A stretch of 40,998 nt of DNA from CAYTTA01 sp964440655 (GCA_964440655.1 CAYTTA010000016.1:1-40998); one strand, 5' to 3'. Counted from the first letter of the stretch, positions 8,815 through 18,133 are shown. Made by a program: numbers and translations. Notes: a model not told the origin generated them from the letters alone.

Positions 8815-10614
8815 TTAGTTGTCTGAAGTTTCCTTTAGAGCCTCTTTCCCGTCCGCCGGGCTTCCATTGGTCACTGCCTCGTGCGCATGACCGTTGCCGT
8901 TGTGGAGATCGGGGATCCCCAGCTGGAACTCAGACATCGGCTTGTGATAGTCGTAGGGACCGTTCACGATTACCGGCGTGTAGTGGAAGTTGTGCAGGAT
9001 CGGAGGAGACTGGATCTGCCACTCCAGACCGCGGCTTCCCCACGGGTTGGAGGAGGCTCTGGCGCCCTTCAGGAGGGAGTGTGCCAGGTAGATGCCGATG
9101 ATCAGGAATCCGATTCCCATAATGTAGGCTCCGATCGTGGAGACCTGGTGGTAGATGGCGAACTCCTCGAGGTAGTTGTAGTACCGCCGGGGCATCCCCA
9201 GAGATCCCATCACAAACTGCGGGAGGAAGGTCATGTTGAATCCGATGAAGACCACCACGCAGGCAACACGGCCCCAGAACTCATTGTACATCTTCCCGGT
9301 GATCTTGGGCCACCAGTAGTGAATTCCGGCTGCAAGGGCCATCACCATCCCGCCCACCATCACATAGTGGAAGTGGGCCACCACATAGTAGGTGTCGTGC
9401 AGGTGAATGTCCGTGGAGAGGGATCCAACCATGATTCCCGTAAATCCTCCGATCATGAAGAGGAAGAGGAACGACAGAACATAGAGCATCGGGGTTTTCA
9501 TGTCGATGGAACCCCGGTACATGGTCGCCACCCAGTTGAACACCTTGATCCCGGTCGGGATTCCCACCAGGTAGGTGAGGAAGGAGAAGACCATGTTGGC
9601 CAGAGAAGCCTGTCCGGAGACAAACATGTGGTGTCCCCATACGAAGAAGGAGATAAAGGCGATGGCCAGCGAGGAGAGGGCGATGGCCCAGTACCCGAAG
9701 ATGTGCTTCCGGGAGAAGGTGGAGACCACCTCGGAGATCACTCCGAACCCGGGTACAATCATGATGTAAACCGCCGGGTGGGAGTAGAACCAGAAGAAGT
9801 GCTGGTAGAGAACCGGGTCTCCCCCGATGGCCGGGTCAAAGATACCGATGCTCAGGGCACGCTCCATGGTGAGAAGCAGCAGTGTGATGGCCAGTACCGG
9901 GGTTGCCAGGATCTGAATGATGCTGGTGGCATAGAGGGACCAGAGGAAGAGCGGAAGCTTGCCCCAGGTCATTCCCGGTGAACGGAGCCGGTGGATCGAA
10001 ACAATGAAGTTGATCCCCGTCAGGATGGAGGAGAATCCGAGGATGAAGACCCCCAGAGTCACCATGATGATGCTCCCTCCCGAGACGGAGGAGCTGTAGG
10101 GGGTGTAGAAGGTCCATCCGGTGTCCACGCCGCCTGTAAAGATGGCCAGAACCATGAAGATCGCACCCGTCACGTAGATGTAGAAACTGAAGAGGTTCAG
10201 TTTCGGGAAGGCCACATCCTTGGCCCCCAGCATCAGCGGAAGCACGAAGTTCCCCAGGGCAGCCGGTACGGCCGGTACGAGGAACAGGAAGACCATGATG
10301 GCCCCGTGCAGGGTGAAGATCTGATTGTAGGTCTCGGCCGAAACGAATGTGGTGGCCGGTGTAAGAAGCTCGGTTCTCAGAAGAAGTGCCAGGATTCCTC
10401 CCACCAGGAAGAAGAAGGTGGTGGAAGCCAGGTACATGATCCCGATTTTCTTGTGGTCCACCGTGGTCATCCAGGCCCGGAGGCCCTTCTCGTCGGTAAA
10501 GAAATTCCGTTTGGGATTCTCTTCCGGTTTGTAGCGGCGCACCTGCAACCTGGTGTAGGTTGCCGCCTCGGCGGTTCCGGTCAGGGTATCAGACGTGGTT
10601 TGATTGATGGCCAT
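8815..10614 (-). CDS. ctaD: caa3-type cytochrome c oxidase subunit I (A2-type)
   Basis: A 599-residue catalytic subunit of the heme-copper oxidase. Visible ligands are His103 (TLHGAIM, low-spin heme), His279 and the cross-link Tyr283 in YSHPAVY, His328/His329 (VWGHHM, CuB), and His414 and His416 in HFHYVM (heme a3 and low-spin heme). The YSHPAV motif, in place of GHPEV, is the published mark of A2-type oxidases such as that of Rhodothermus marinus, where Tyr-Ser replaces the D-channel Glu. The start codon lies one base after the ctaC stop, which suggests translational coupling. The conserved tail LGIPDLHNG is shared with the paralogue at 4288-6055. Confidence 0.97.
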   Translation of the reverse strand: MAINQTTSDTLTGTAEAATYTRLQVRRYKPEENPKRNFFTDEKGLRAWMTTVDHKKIGIMYLASTTFFFLVGGILALLLRTELLTPATTFVSAETYNQIFTLHGAIMVFLFLVPAVPAALGNFVLPLMLGAKDVAFPKLNLFSFYIYVTGAIFMVLAIFTGGVDTGWTFYTPYSSSVSGGSIIMVTLGVFILGFSSILTGINFIVSIHRLRSPGMTWGKLPLFLWSLYATSIIQILATPVLAITLLLLTMERALSIGIFDPAIGGDPVLYQHFFWFYSHPAVYIMIVPGFGVISEVVSTFSRKHIFGYWAIALSSLAIAFISFFVWGHHMFVSGQASLANMVFSFLTYLVGIPTGIKVFNWVATMYRGSIDMKTPMLYVLSFLFLFMIGGFTGIMVGSLSTDIHLHDTYYVVAHFHYVMVGGMVMALAAGIHYWWPKITGKMYNEFWGRVACVVVFIGFNMTFLPQFVMGSLGMPRRYYNYLEEFAIYHQVSTIGAYIMGIGFLIIGIYLAHSLLKGARASSNPWGSRGLEWQIQSPPILHNFHYTPVIVNGPYDYHKPMSEFQLGIPDLHNGNGHAHEAVTNGSPADGKEALKETSDN

Positions 10615-10615
10615 A

Positions 10616-11554
10616 TCACTCTATCGTTTTGAGATATTCAATAATCGCGTCGATCTGGCGATCGTTGAGAGATGCGTAGGTCGGCATGATGGGGGGGAAT
10701 CCCTGGACGACCTGTGAGGCAGGTTCGAGGATGGACTGACGGAGGTAGTTCTCGTCGTTTGTCACGGTTGTACCGTCGCTGAGCGTGGTTGTCCGGCCGA
10801 AAATTCCCTGGAAGGAGGGACCCTGCAGGCGGCTTCCGTCGGTGGAGTGGCACGCCAGGCAGCCCTGCCGTTCAACCAGCTGTCGCCCCAGCTCGGCCGG
10901 GGGGATCGATTCGTCGAGGGTGTCGCCCGCCTCAAGCCACGCATCAAAATCTTCCTGGGTGTGTGCGTAAACGGTTGCCAGCATGTTGGAGTGCAGGGCT
11001 CCGCAGAACTCGGCACAGTAGAGCTGGGACTCTCCCGGTTCTGTCGCTTCAAACCAGACCTGGGTGTAGCGGTTCGGCAGCACGTCCATCTTCACCCGGT
11101 AGTCCGGCACAAAGAAGGAGTGGATCACGTCGTTGGAACTCAGGATCACCTTTACGGGCCGGTTGGCCGGGATGTGCAGTTCGTTCACACTGGTGTGGCC
11201 GTTTTCATACTGGAACTCCCAGAGCCACATCGAACCGATTCCCCGGATCTCATAGGCATCCTCCGGAGGGGTGACCATGGCGGTGTACCCGGAAAAACCC
11301 CAGACAAAGACGATCAGTACCAGAACGAGCGGAATGGCTCCCCAGGTAACCTCAAGCGCAATATTGTGGGTGATGAGCGGGGTGGTTTCGTCCTCGGACC
11401 TGCGCCGGTATTTGATGGCGAAATAGATCATCGTGGCGGTAATCCCCACGATGAAGATCAGGCTGGAGACGTTGATGAAGTTAAACAGTGCATCCACATG
11501 TTCTGCCGTCGTACTCTTGGCAGGAGGGAGCAAGTAGTCATTCAGTCTGTTCAT
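10616..11554 (-). CDS. ctaC: caa3 oxidase subunit II with fused cytochrome c
   Basis: A 312-residue subunit II. It has two N-terminal membrane helices (about residues 27-48 and 70-90), then a periplasmic cupredoxin domain. The CuA ligands are visible: His145 (DVIHSFFVP), Cys180, Cys184, His188 and Met191. A C-terminal cytochrome c domain carries heme motif CLACH (residues 232-236) and the likely axial Met290 in PPIMPTY. It receives electrons from complex III or soluble c and passes them through CuA to subunit I. The c domain is clearly homologous to the last 90 residues of ActE. It is first in the oxidase subunit order, directly coupled to ctaD. Confidence 0.96.
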   Translation of the reverse strand: MNRLNDYLLPPAKSTTAEHVDALFNFINVSSLIFIVGITATMIYFAIKYRRRSEDETTPLITHNIALEVTWGAIPLVLVLIVFVWGFSGYTAMVTPPEDAYEIRGIGSMWLWEFQYENGHTSVNELHIPANRPVKVILSSNDVIHSFFVPDYRVKMDVLPNRYTQVWFEATEPGESQLYCAEFCGALHSNMLATVYAHTQEDFDAWLEAGDTLDESIPPAELGRQLVERQGCLACHSTDGSRLQGPSFQGIFGRTTTLSDGTTVTNDENYLRQSILEPASQVVQGFPPIMPTYASLNDRQIDAIIEYLKTIE

Positions 11555-11745
11555 TCCTGAAATGAGATTTGAATTAGGATGATCGTCTTGTAGATTTTTT
11601 GGATGATCGTCTCGAAGACTTCACAAGAGGGTTCCGCCATGGTATGCACAGAGTGTACTGCGCTCACGTTGCGCTCATGGAGTTGGTCCGTTATCAAGCC
11701 TTCCAGTCAAGCTTCCAGGTCCGTTTTCAGCGTTTAATTGCCGTA

Positions 11746-12564
11746 TCAAGCCTTTTTTCTTCGTTCCCGAATCCAGAACAGGCTCAAAAATATACCGAGA
11801 AATAATGCGGTAGCCAACCCTCCCACCTTCATGATATTCATGGCAACCGGTACATAGCTTCCCGCTGCCGGATCATACATGAAACAGTAGAGGAGGACCT
11901 GCTCCATGGGGGTTCCGATCTTCCCGTCCGCCGCCTCGTAGAGGGCATTCCGCAGATCGAACTCCGGAAACTTGATGCCGTAGAGGTACCGGGTGATCAC
12001 GCCCTCCGGGCTGGCAAACATGATGGCCGCCGGATGGAGGTATTCCCCGGTGCGTTCATCGGTGGTGTATCGGAAACCGAGAGCCTCGGTCACTTTGCGT
12101 ATCTGATCCTCTTCACCCGTCAGGAAATGCCAGCCGTGTTCGGCGCCATCCCGGCCAAGATCAGAGAGGTAACGTTCTTTGTTCGCTCGCGCCAGGTTCC
12201 AGGTCTCTTCCGGATCGATGCTGAACGAGATGATGGTGTAATCTTTTCCCGGACTCCAGCGCAGCTCCTTCACCACTTCGTGGACGGCTTCCACGACCAG
12301 GTTGCAGAGCATGGGACATTCATAGTAGAGGGGGTTGACAAGGACCGGCTTGCCCGGAACCATCAGTTCCCCGAGAGTGACCCGGTTGCCGTCCGAGTCG
12401 GTAAAGACGGCATCTAGTGGCAGCTTGTCACCCAGTTTCTCATCCACACCCATTTCGTGGAGAATCGCGGGGGTACCCTGGTTCAACTGCGCCTGCGCAC
12501 TGCCGGCAACAAGGAGCACTGAAAAAAGAACCACCGCTTTCAGTGCCTTGTCTAATCGTTTCAT
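11746..12564 (-). CDS. SCO1/SenC-type copper chaperone
   Basis: A thioredoxin-fold protein that delivers copper to the CuA site of subunit II. With the start at 12564 (the longer frame begins at 12606) it opens with a signal-like segment (residues 4-25, ending GSAQAQ). It has the copper-binding CPMLC motif (Cys83 and Cys87) and the matching His177 in YLHPAAIMF. A C-terminal helix near residues 245-265 is followed by a basic tail (RERRKKA), giving a second membrane anchor, as in the SCO proteins of many respiratory clusters. I prefer the shorter start because it places the signal sequence at the N-terminus; no strong ribosome site separates the two. It lies directly upstream of ctaC on the same strand, as expected for its target. 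Confidence 0.92.
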   Translation of the reverse strand: MKRLDKALKAVVLFSVLLVAGSAQAQLNQGTPAILHEMGVDEKLGDKLPLDAVFTDSDGNRVTLGELMVPGKPVLVNPLYYECPMLCNLVVEAVHEVVKELRWSPGKDYTIISFSIDPEETWNLARANKERYLSDLGRDGAEHGWHFLTGEEDQIRKVTEALGFRYTTDERTGEYLHPAAIMFASPEGVITRYLYGIKFPEFDLRNALYEAADGKIGTPMEQVLLYCFMYDPAAGSYVPVAMNIMKVGGLATALFLGIFLSLFWIRERRKKA

Positions 12565-12764
12565 GATCACATCACGGTTGAAAACGTTCTGCCATTGCCC
12601 CTGCATCGCCCTGACAAGGCATTTGTCAAGGCTGGAAAATAGGCAAATTGATGGACAGATGCCGGATCGAACCGTGTGAAAACTGCGCTGGTTTCATTCT
12701 CAGGCCGGTTTCTGATCTGTTTCTGACCCGTTTCAGTCCGGCCGGAGATCCGAAAATCCGGAAA

Positions 12765-13298
12765 TTATTCTGAAATGATGCGCTCGATGGCCTGCTCGAC
12801 CGGAATATGGTAGACCCCTTCCTCGCCGTCGATCACTCCGAAGCTGGAGAGGTGCTCCTGCTCCTGCTGTTTGATCCGGGTGATCTGGTAGAAGTCACTC
12901 TGCTCGGCGACCTGATGGGTCGTGGCAAAATCGTTGAAGTAGAAGATCCAGGTAAGACCGATCAGTATCGACACAAAGAAGATCACACCGTAGATCACCC
13001 AGTAGCGGAGCCGGCCCATGTTGAGTGTGTCGAAGCTGGCACCGTAGCGGAGCTCATCAACCAGAACAGAGTCGTCTGTGATCAGTTCAACCACCTGTAG
13101 CGGTTCCTCTTCGCCCAGTTCCTCGCGGAGCCTGTCCAGCTTTTCGTGGGAGATGTCCATACGGTCGGCCCAGTCGAGGAGCAGGGAGGGGTTTACTCCA
13201 TGTTTTTCGGCCACTTCCCGGGGCTGGGCATCGTCGGAGACCGCCTCGAGCACGACCTGTGCCTTGAACTCGCGCGTGTATTTTTCTTCCTGACTCAT
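12765..13298 (-). CDS. Membrane protein with N-terminal transposase-type HTH
   Basis: A 177-residue protein of unknown role in the respiratory operon, between actF and the SCO gene. Residues 5-48 (YTREFKAQVVLEAV, then AEKHGVNPSLLLDWADR) match the helix-turn-helix of IS3-type transposase OrfA proteins. An acidic linker follows, then one membrane helix at about residues 98-121, then a C-terminal segment outside the membrane ending LSSFGVIDGEEGVYHIPVEQAIERI. That tail resembles a short motif I recall from small membrane proteins beside SCO genes in other phyla, where a conserved Gly is followed by xVDxxxGVxxIPIxxAM. No catalytic transposase domain or terminal repeats are present. The most likely reading is an oxidase or complex III accessory membrane protein that has gained or kept a cytoplasmic HTH. 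The function is unproven. Confidence 0.8.
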   Translation of the reverse strand: MSQEEKYTREFKAQVVLEAVSDDAQPREVAEKHGVNPSLLLDWADRMDISHEKLDRLREELGEEEPLQVVELITDDSVLVDELRYGASFDTLNMGRLRYWVIYGVIFFVSILIGLTWIFYFNDFATTHQVAEQSDFYQITRIKQQEQEHLSSFGVIDGEEGVYHIPVEQAIERIISE

Positions 13299-13408
13299 GC
13301 TCTTCTTCTCCTAAAGCTTGTTTCCTTGTCGCTGAAATTCCTGTTGAACAGGGTCACCGCCTGGAAAACGCGATGACCGGCAGATGTTGATGCCTGATGT
13401 TGTTTTTT

Positions 13409-14608
13409 TTACTGATGATAGTGTCTGGAAAGGGACTCGGGCAGTTTCGGATCGTTGACCGGGATGAGGTTGTTGGCCCGGAAGGTGCGGAAAAAGAGTC
13501 CCATAAAGATTCCGCCCAGTCCCACGAAGGTGGTGATGTCCATCCAGCTGAGGCTGGCGCCGGCGTGTTTGAACGTTGGCATGGCGATCCAGAAGAGCTC
13601 GACAAAGTGCATCACCAGTACAAGGATGGAGGTGATGAGCAGCATTTTGCGGTTGGCTTTCTGGTCGCGGTTCAGCAGAAGGATGAAGGGGAGGATGAAC
13701 CGGCCGATCAGAATCGCCCAGGTTACCCATGCCCAGCTCCCTTCAAGGCGGTGGTAGAACCAGAGAACTTCTTCGGGAATGTTGGCGTAGTAGATCAGCA
13801 GAAACTGGCTGAATGCGATGTAGGCATAGAAGACTGTGAATGCGAAAAACCAGGCGCCGAGGTCGTAGATATGGGCCTTGGAGACGGTGTTCTGCATGAT
13901 TCCTCGTTTCTGAAGCCAGAAAATGAGAAGGATCAGAACCGGGAAGAGGGCCTGGAAACTCATGGCGAAGAAGTAGACGCCGAACATCGTGGAGAACCAG
14001 TGTGCATCGAGGCTCATCAGCCAGTCAAAGCTTGCAAAGGCCATGGTCAGGGCGAGCAGCAGGATGCCGGGGGCGCTCAGTTTCCGCAGAAGGGTGGTGA
14101 GTCCCCAGTCGCTGGTGCGGTCCATGTCGAGGGAGATGCGGTGCATCCGGTATCCGAGCCAGCCCCAGATGGCAAAGTAGATGATCTGCCGGATGATGAA
14201 GAAGGGGCGGTTCAGGTAGGCCACTTTTCCTTCCAGGATCGGATCGCCCGTCACGTAAGAGGGGTCGGTCCAGCTGTAGAGAGTCCCCATTCCGGCCAGG
14301 ACCGGAAGGAAGAAGAGGGCCCAGATCCAGAGGTTGGAGGAGAATGTCTCCGGGATCCGCCGGATCACCGTTCCCCATGAGGAGCGGGTGATATGGTGAA
14401 TCATGACCAGCAGCAGGGAGGCGACTCCGATGCTCGTATAGAAGGCGAAGCTGGTCAGGTAGGAGAAGAAGAACTGCTCCGAGTTCAGAAAGTACCCGAC
14501 ACCGCTTGCGATCAGACCGGCGATCCCTGCGCCGAAGAGTGTTCTGGTCGTATCGATGCTGGATGGAAACTCGACCGGATCCGTGATGTTTGGACTGCTT
14601 GTAGCCAT
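13409..14608 (-). CDS. actF: Alternative complex III subunit ActF (NrfD-like)
   Basis: A 399-residue integral membrane protein with about ten hydrophobic segments. It belongs to the ActF branch of the NrfD/PsrC-like family (quinol:cytochrome c oxidoreductase quinone-binding subunit 2). It is a membrane partner of ActC in alternative complex III and carries no cofactor of its own. Typical family stretches include the HHITRSSWGTVIRR segment near residue 71 and the SLDAHWFSTMFGVYFF segment near residue 195. It follows actE after 230 bases of degenerate repeats and is followed by the HTH membrane protein. The position as last act gene matches the order known in Rhodothermus and Bacteroidota. Confidence 0.93.
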   Translation of the reverse strand: MATSSPNITDPVEFPSSIDTTRTLFGAGIAGLIASGVGYFLNSEQFFFSYLTSFAFYTSIGVASLLLVMIHHITRSSWGTVIRRIPETFSSNLWIWALFFLPVLAGMGTLYSWTDPSYVTGDPILEGKVAYLNRPFFIIRQIIYFAIWGWLGYRMHRISLDMDRTSDWGLTTLLRKLSAPGILLLALTMAFASFDWLMSLDAHWFSTMFGVYFFAMSFQALFPVLILLIFWLQKRGIMQNTVSKAHIYDLGAWFFAFTVFYAYIAFSQFLLIYYANIPEEVLWFYHRLEGSWAWVTWAILIGRFILPFILLLNRDQKANRKMLLITSILVLVMHFVELFWIAMPTFKHAGASLSWMDITTFVGLGGIFMGLFFRTFRANNLIPVNDPKLPESLSRHYHQ

Positions 14609-14839
14609 GTATCCGTTACCTGGGTTTTTAAAAATCTCTTAGGTCTCTGGTGACTGTTGCTCGTGTGGCGTGACTGATCGAATGATTCGTCTGATCGGTG
14701 CCTCAGTTGCCCGTTTTGTCTGATTGCTCAAATGCCTCGGTTGATCGTGAAAACCTGATTGTTCAAATGCCTCGGTTGATCGCGACTGCCCCGGCTTGAT
14801 CAATGATCGAATGATTGAATGATTGAATGACCCGGTGCC
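14609..14839. repeat. Degenerate short repeats between actE and actF
   Basis: The spacer holds a 28-base direct repeat (14720-14747 and 14755-14782) containing CAAATGCCTCGGTTGATCG, differing by one base. A run of ATGATTGA-like steps lies at 14807-14829. GATCG and TGATTG words recur throughout. No gene or terminator was seen. Confidence 0.7.
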
Positions 14840-15850
14840 TCAGTTTCCGGCCAGCGATTTGATGTACTCCACCAGCGAGAGCAGCTGCTGCTCGTTCAGA
14901 TGGCTGTAGGGAGGCATCATGTTGCTATATCCGGCTACAATCTTTGCACCGGGGTTCACAATGGATTCACGAATATACTCTTCATCGGCCGTGAGGGTGG
15001 CTCCGTCGGTCAGTTCCACCTCTCTGCCGAATACTCCGTTCAGAGCCGGACCGATCATGGCGACCCCTTCGGTGGAGTGGCAGGCCTGGCATCCCTGACG
15101 GGTGAAGATCTGCTGCCCCTCTTCGGCGCTTCCCACCGCTTCGGACGGGGTGACGGCGGCAGCTGCAGCCTGCTCCTCCTGCTCCTGGAGCATCGCCTGA
15201 TACTCCCGGTCAAGCTGGTCGACATCCACGCCATACTCACGCAGCATGTCGGCCGAAGCATTCTGGCTCAGCTGCAGGGTCCGGACCCACGCAACGATCG
15301 CCCAGCGGTCCTCGACCGGAATCTGGGTCCGGTAGGAGGGCATGGTGCGCACGCCGTTGTGGATGGCCGAGTAGATCTGTCCGTCGGGAATGTCACGCAG
15401 CTGATCGGTGTGGAAGGAGGGTGCGGGGACGTATCCGTACTGTCCCACCATGATGACCCCTTGTCCGTCCCCGATTCCGCCATGACAGACCGCACAGTAG
15501 ATGTCGTAGCGGTCACGTCCGCGCTCGAGAAGCTCCCGGCTCAGATCGAGCGGATTCTCGTCAATAAAACGGCCGTTCTCGTCCACTCCTTCGTAGTAGC
15601 GCGTGTCTTCACGGAGTTCACCCCGGGCAACGGTCCCTTCAATGGGGGCTCTCATCGCCATGCCGTCTTCAAAGAAGGGGTTGGCCTCCTGGGGATTGAA
15701 ACGCTCCTGGTAGTACATGTTCTGCTGAAGCTGGATCGGCGGCTTCTCGGAGAGCTGTCCCCGGCAGGATACCAGTGTGGCGGCTGCCAGCAAAGCGGCA
15801 GGCAGTAGAGATTTCCCGGATAATTTCATGAAGTTCGGATCACGTTTCAT
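14840..15850 (-). CDS. actE: Alternative complex III ActE with extra cytochrome c domain
   Basis: A 336-residue diheme lipoprotein. A signal peptide ends in the lipobox LVSC (Cys29). The first cytochrome c domain has CAVCH at 119-123 and the likely axial Met170 (RTMPSY), which is the usual ActE. An acidic, Ala-rich linker (about 215-240) leads to a second cytochrome c domain with CQACH at 254-258 and the likely axial Met in MMPPYS (311-312). This second domain aligns closely with the c domain of CtaC. Characterised ActE proteins are monoheme as far as I know, so the extension is notable. It should sit on the periplasmic face and carry electrons from ActA/ActB toward the oxidase. An in-frame ATG at 15829 is an alternative start. 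Confidence 0.93.
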   Translation of the reverse strand: MKRDPNFMKLSGKSLLPAALLAAATLVSCRGQLSEKPPIQLQQNMYYQERFNPQEANPFFEDGMAMRAPIEGTVARGELREDTRYYEGVDENGRFIDENPLDLSRELLERGRDRYDIYCAVCHGGIGDGQGVIMVGQYGYVPAPSFHTDQLRDIPDGQIYSAIHNGVRTMPSYRTQIPVEDRWAIVAWVRTLQLSQNASADMLREYGVDVDQLDREYQAMLQEQEEQAAAAAVTPSEAVGSAEEGQQIFTRQGCQACHSTEGVAMIGPALNGVFGREVELTDGATLTADEEYIRESIVNPGAKIVAGYSNMMPPYSHLNEQQLLSLVEYIKSLAGN

Positions 15851-16046
15851 TATTGCGTCACTGCATTGCGTTCGCTCGGTTCACGATCCCTCGTGCCCCG
15901 TATGTCACTATTCACCCTTCACTCGCATCTGCTGCACATGGAAGGATTCTGCCATGTGGCGGTTCCGCCTTTCCGGACGGTCTTCCGGGCCAGAGCCCGT
16001 TTTCAGGGAGACGGATCACTCCATCAACCCCTGTCATGGTGCAATA

Positions 16047-16604
16047 TCACTCTTCGTGGACTTCCTCAATATGGAGGGCTCCCGCCTCCTCCAGAAGCTT
16101 ACGGACCTTCTCGGGATCGTACTGCGGGTCTTCTGCTTCAATGCAGAGGAAGAATCCGTCGTCGGTCGCCCGGGCAAAACGCTCCACGCTGAAGAGCGGA
16201 TGATGCAGCCGCGGCAGGCCGTTCAGGTAGATCATTCCAAAGACAGCCCCGAAGGCGGAGAGAAGAACCGTTAGCTCAAAAGTGACCGGAATCCAGGTCG
16301 GAATGTTCATCAGTGTCTTCCCGCTGATGTTGAGCGGGTAGTCGACCACCGACATGAAATAGATCATCCCGAGAGCTCCGAAAAATCCGAGCAGGCCATG
16401 GCCGAGCACAATCTTCCCCAGTTTCGATTTCGGGAGCTTCATCGCCTTGTCCATCCCGTTAATCGGAAAGGGGCTGAAGGTGTCAAAGTTCCGGAAGCCG
16501 TTCTCGGTCACGGTCTCGGCGGCCATGAGCAGCGTCTTGGGATTGCTGAACTCGGCCAGGATGCCGTAACTGCGGGTTCCCGTTCTGTTTGTCTTGGTTG
16601 CCAT
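16047..16604 (-). CDS. actD: Alternative complex III subunit ActD (DUF3341)
   Basis: A 185-residue protein of the DUF3341 family. A soluble N-terminal part (YGILAEFSNPKTLLMAAETV, then FRNFDTFSPFPINGMDKA) is followed by two membrane helices (about residues 68-88 and 105-130) and a C-terminal segment with HPLFSVERFARATDDGFF. ActD is a cofactor-free membrane subunit of alternative complex III. The gene lies between actC (68 bases upstream) and actE (196 bases downstream) in the usual order. No unusual change was seen. Confidence 0.95.
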   Translation of the reverse strand: MATKTNRTGTRSYGILAEFSNPKTLLMAAETVTENGFRNFDTFSPFPINGMDKAMKLPKSKLGKIVLGHGLLGFFGALGMIYFMSVVDYPLNISGKTLMNIPTWIPVTFELTVLLSAFGAVFGMIYLNGLPRLHHPLFSVERFARATDDGFFLCIEAEDPQYDPEKVRKLLEEAGALHIEEVHEE

Positions 16605-16672
16605 AGTCTTCAGATCGTTTGTGCCTTCCTGGATCGTTTAGTGCATTCCGTTTATCGACAAGGTCCGGCTCA

Positions 16673-18133
16673 CTATGCCTGCCGGACGGTTCCTTCCACC
16701 AGTTCCGGCTCCGGAACCACCTCTTTGGGTGCGATGAAGTTGCCCTCATCATCATAGTTGGCCGGATTCCCCTCGGGCATCACATGCTTGACCTCGGCGA
16801 TGGCAATCATCGGCAGGAATCGGAGGAAGAGCAGGAAGAAGGTGAAAAAGAGTCCGAAGGTCCCCACATAGGTAGCCACGTCCCAGAAGGTCGGGCTGTA
16901 GTATCCCCAGGAAGAGGGGAGGAAGTCGGTGGACAGCGAGGTGACCACAATCACGAACCGCTCGAACCACATCCCGATGTTGACCACAATCGAGATGACA
17001 AAGGTGAGTGCCACGTTTCGTCGCAGGCTCTTGAACCAGAAGAACTGCGGGGAGACCACGTTGCAGAAGATCATGGTCCAGTAGGCCCAGGCGTAGGGTC
17101 CGGTGGCACGCAGAATGAAGATCGCCTTCTCATATTCCACGCCGCTGTACCAGGCGATAAAGAACTCCATGGAGTAGGCAAATCCGACCATCATACCGGT
17201 CACGAGCAGGACGATGTTCATCTTCTCGATGTGATCGAGCGTCATGATGTCCTCCATGCCGTAGATCTTGCGGGTGATGATCATCAGCGTGAGCACCATC
17301 GCAAATCCGGAGAAGATGGCTCCGGCCACGAAGTAGGGAGGGAAGATGGTGGTGTGCCAGCCGGGGATGACGGAAACGGCAAAGTCAAAAGAAACAATGG
17401 TGTGTACGGAGAGAACCAGAGGGGTGGCCAGACCGGCGAGGATCATGTAGGCCTTTTCGTAGTTCCACCAGTGGCGGTTGCTTCCTCTCCATCCGAGGGC
17501 AAAGAGGCCGTAGGTCATCTTTCCGATGCGGCTCTTGACCCGGTCACGCAGGGTCGCCAGGTCGGGGATCAGTCCCACATACCAGAAGAGCAGAGAGACC
17601 GTGAAGTAGGTGGAGATGGCAAATACGTCCCAAAGAAGCGGGCTGTTGAAGTTGGGCCACATGGCCATCTGGTTCGGGATCGGGAAGATCCAGTAGACAA
17701 CCCAGATCCGGCCGACGTGGATGGCGGGAAAGATCCCGGCACACATGACGGCAAAGATGGTCATCGCCTCGGCAAAACGGTTGATTGCCGTCCGCCAGTC
17801 CTGACGGAAGAGGAAGAGAATGGCCGAGATGAGCGTTCCGGCGTGTCCGATACCGACCCACCAGACAAAGTTGATGATCGCCCAGCCCCAGTTGACCGGG
17901 GTGTTGAGACCCCAGATCCCTGTTCCTTCCCAGATCAGGTATCCGATCGACCCCAACAGGAGCAGAAGCAGCAGGTTTGATACGCCGAAGGCGAGATACC
18001 AGGCCTTGGGAGTGGGCCGCATGTTGACATCGGTGATCAGGTCGGTGATACTTTTGAACGTATGTCCGCCCTTCACCAGATCCGGTTCAGGTAGATATTC
18101 GTATTTACCAATATCCTGGTAGGTTCTGCTCAT
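16673..18133 (-). CDS. actC: Alternative complex III subunit ActC (NrfD-like)
   Basis: A 486-residue integral membrane protein of the NrfD/PsrC family with about ten helices. It is the subunit proposed to hold the quinol site of alternative complex III, next to the Fe-S clusters of ActB. Recognisable stretches include NWGWAIINFVWWVGIGHAGT near residue 80, AMTIFAVMCAGIFPAIHVGR near 142, and YFVAGAIFSGFAMVLTL near 260. Length and order fit the family. It starts 95 bases after the actB stop. The long open frame on the opposite strand (16619-17980) is a codon-bias shadow. Confidence 0.96.
   Translation of the reverse strand: MSRTYQDIGKYEYLPEPDLVKGGHTFKSITDLITDVNMRPTPKAWYLAFGVSNLLLLLLLGSIGYLIWEGTGIWGLNTPVNWGWAIINFVWWVGIGHAGTLISAILFLFRQDWRTAINRFAEAMTIFAVMCAGIFPAIHVGRIWVVYWIFPIPNQMAMWPNFNSPLLWDVFAISTYFTVSLLFWYVGLIPDLATLRDRVKSRIGKMTYGLFALGWRGSNRHWWNYEKAYMILAGLATPLVLSVHTIVSFDFAVSVIPGWHTTIFPPYFVAGAIFSGFAMVLTLMIITRKIYGMEDIMTLDHIEKMNIVLLVTGMMVGFAYSMEFFIAWYSGVEYEKAIFILRATGPYAWAYWTMIFCNVVSPQFFWFKSLRRNVALTFVISIVVNIGMWFERFVIVVTSLSTDFLPSSWGYYSPTFWDVATYVGTFGLFFTFFLLFLRFLPMIAIAEVKHVMPEGNPANYDDEGNFIAPKEVVPEPELVEGTVRQA

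Noticed and set aside
12765..13298. Insertion-sequence remnant
   Set aside because: Only the HTH resembles a transposase. There is no catalytic domain, no terminal repeats or target duplication, and the frame continues into a sensible membrane protein.
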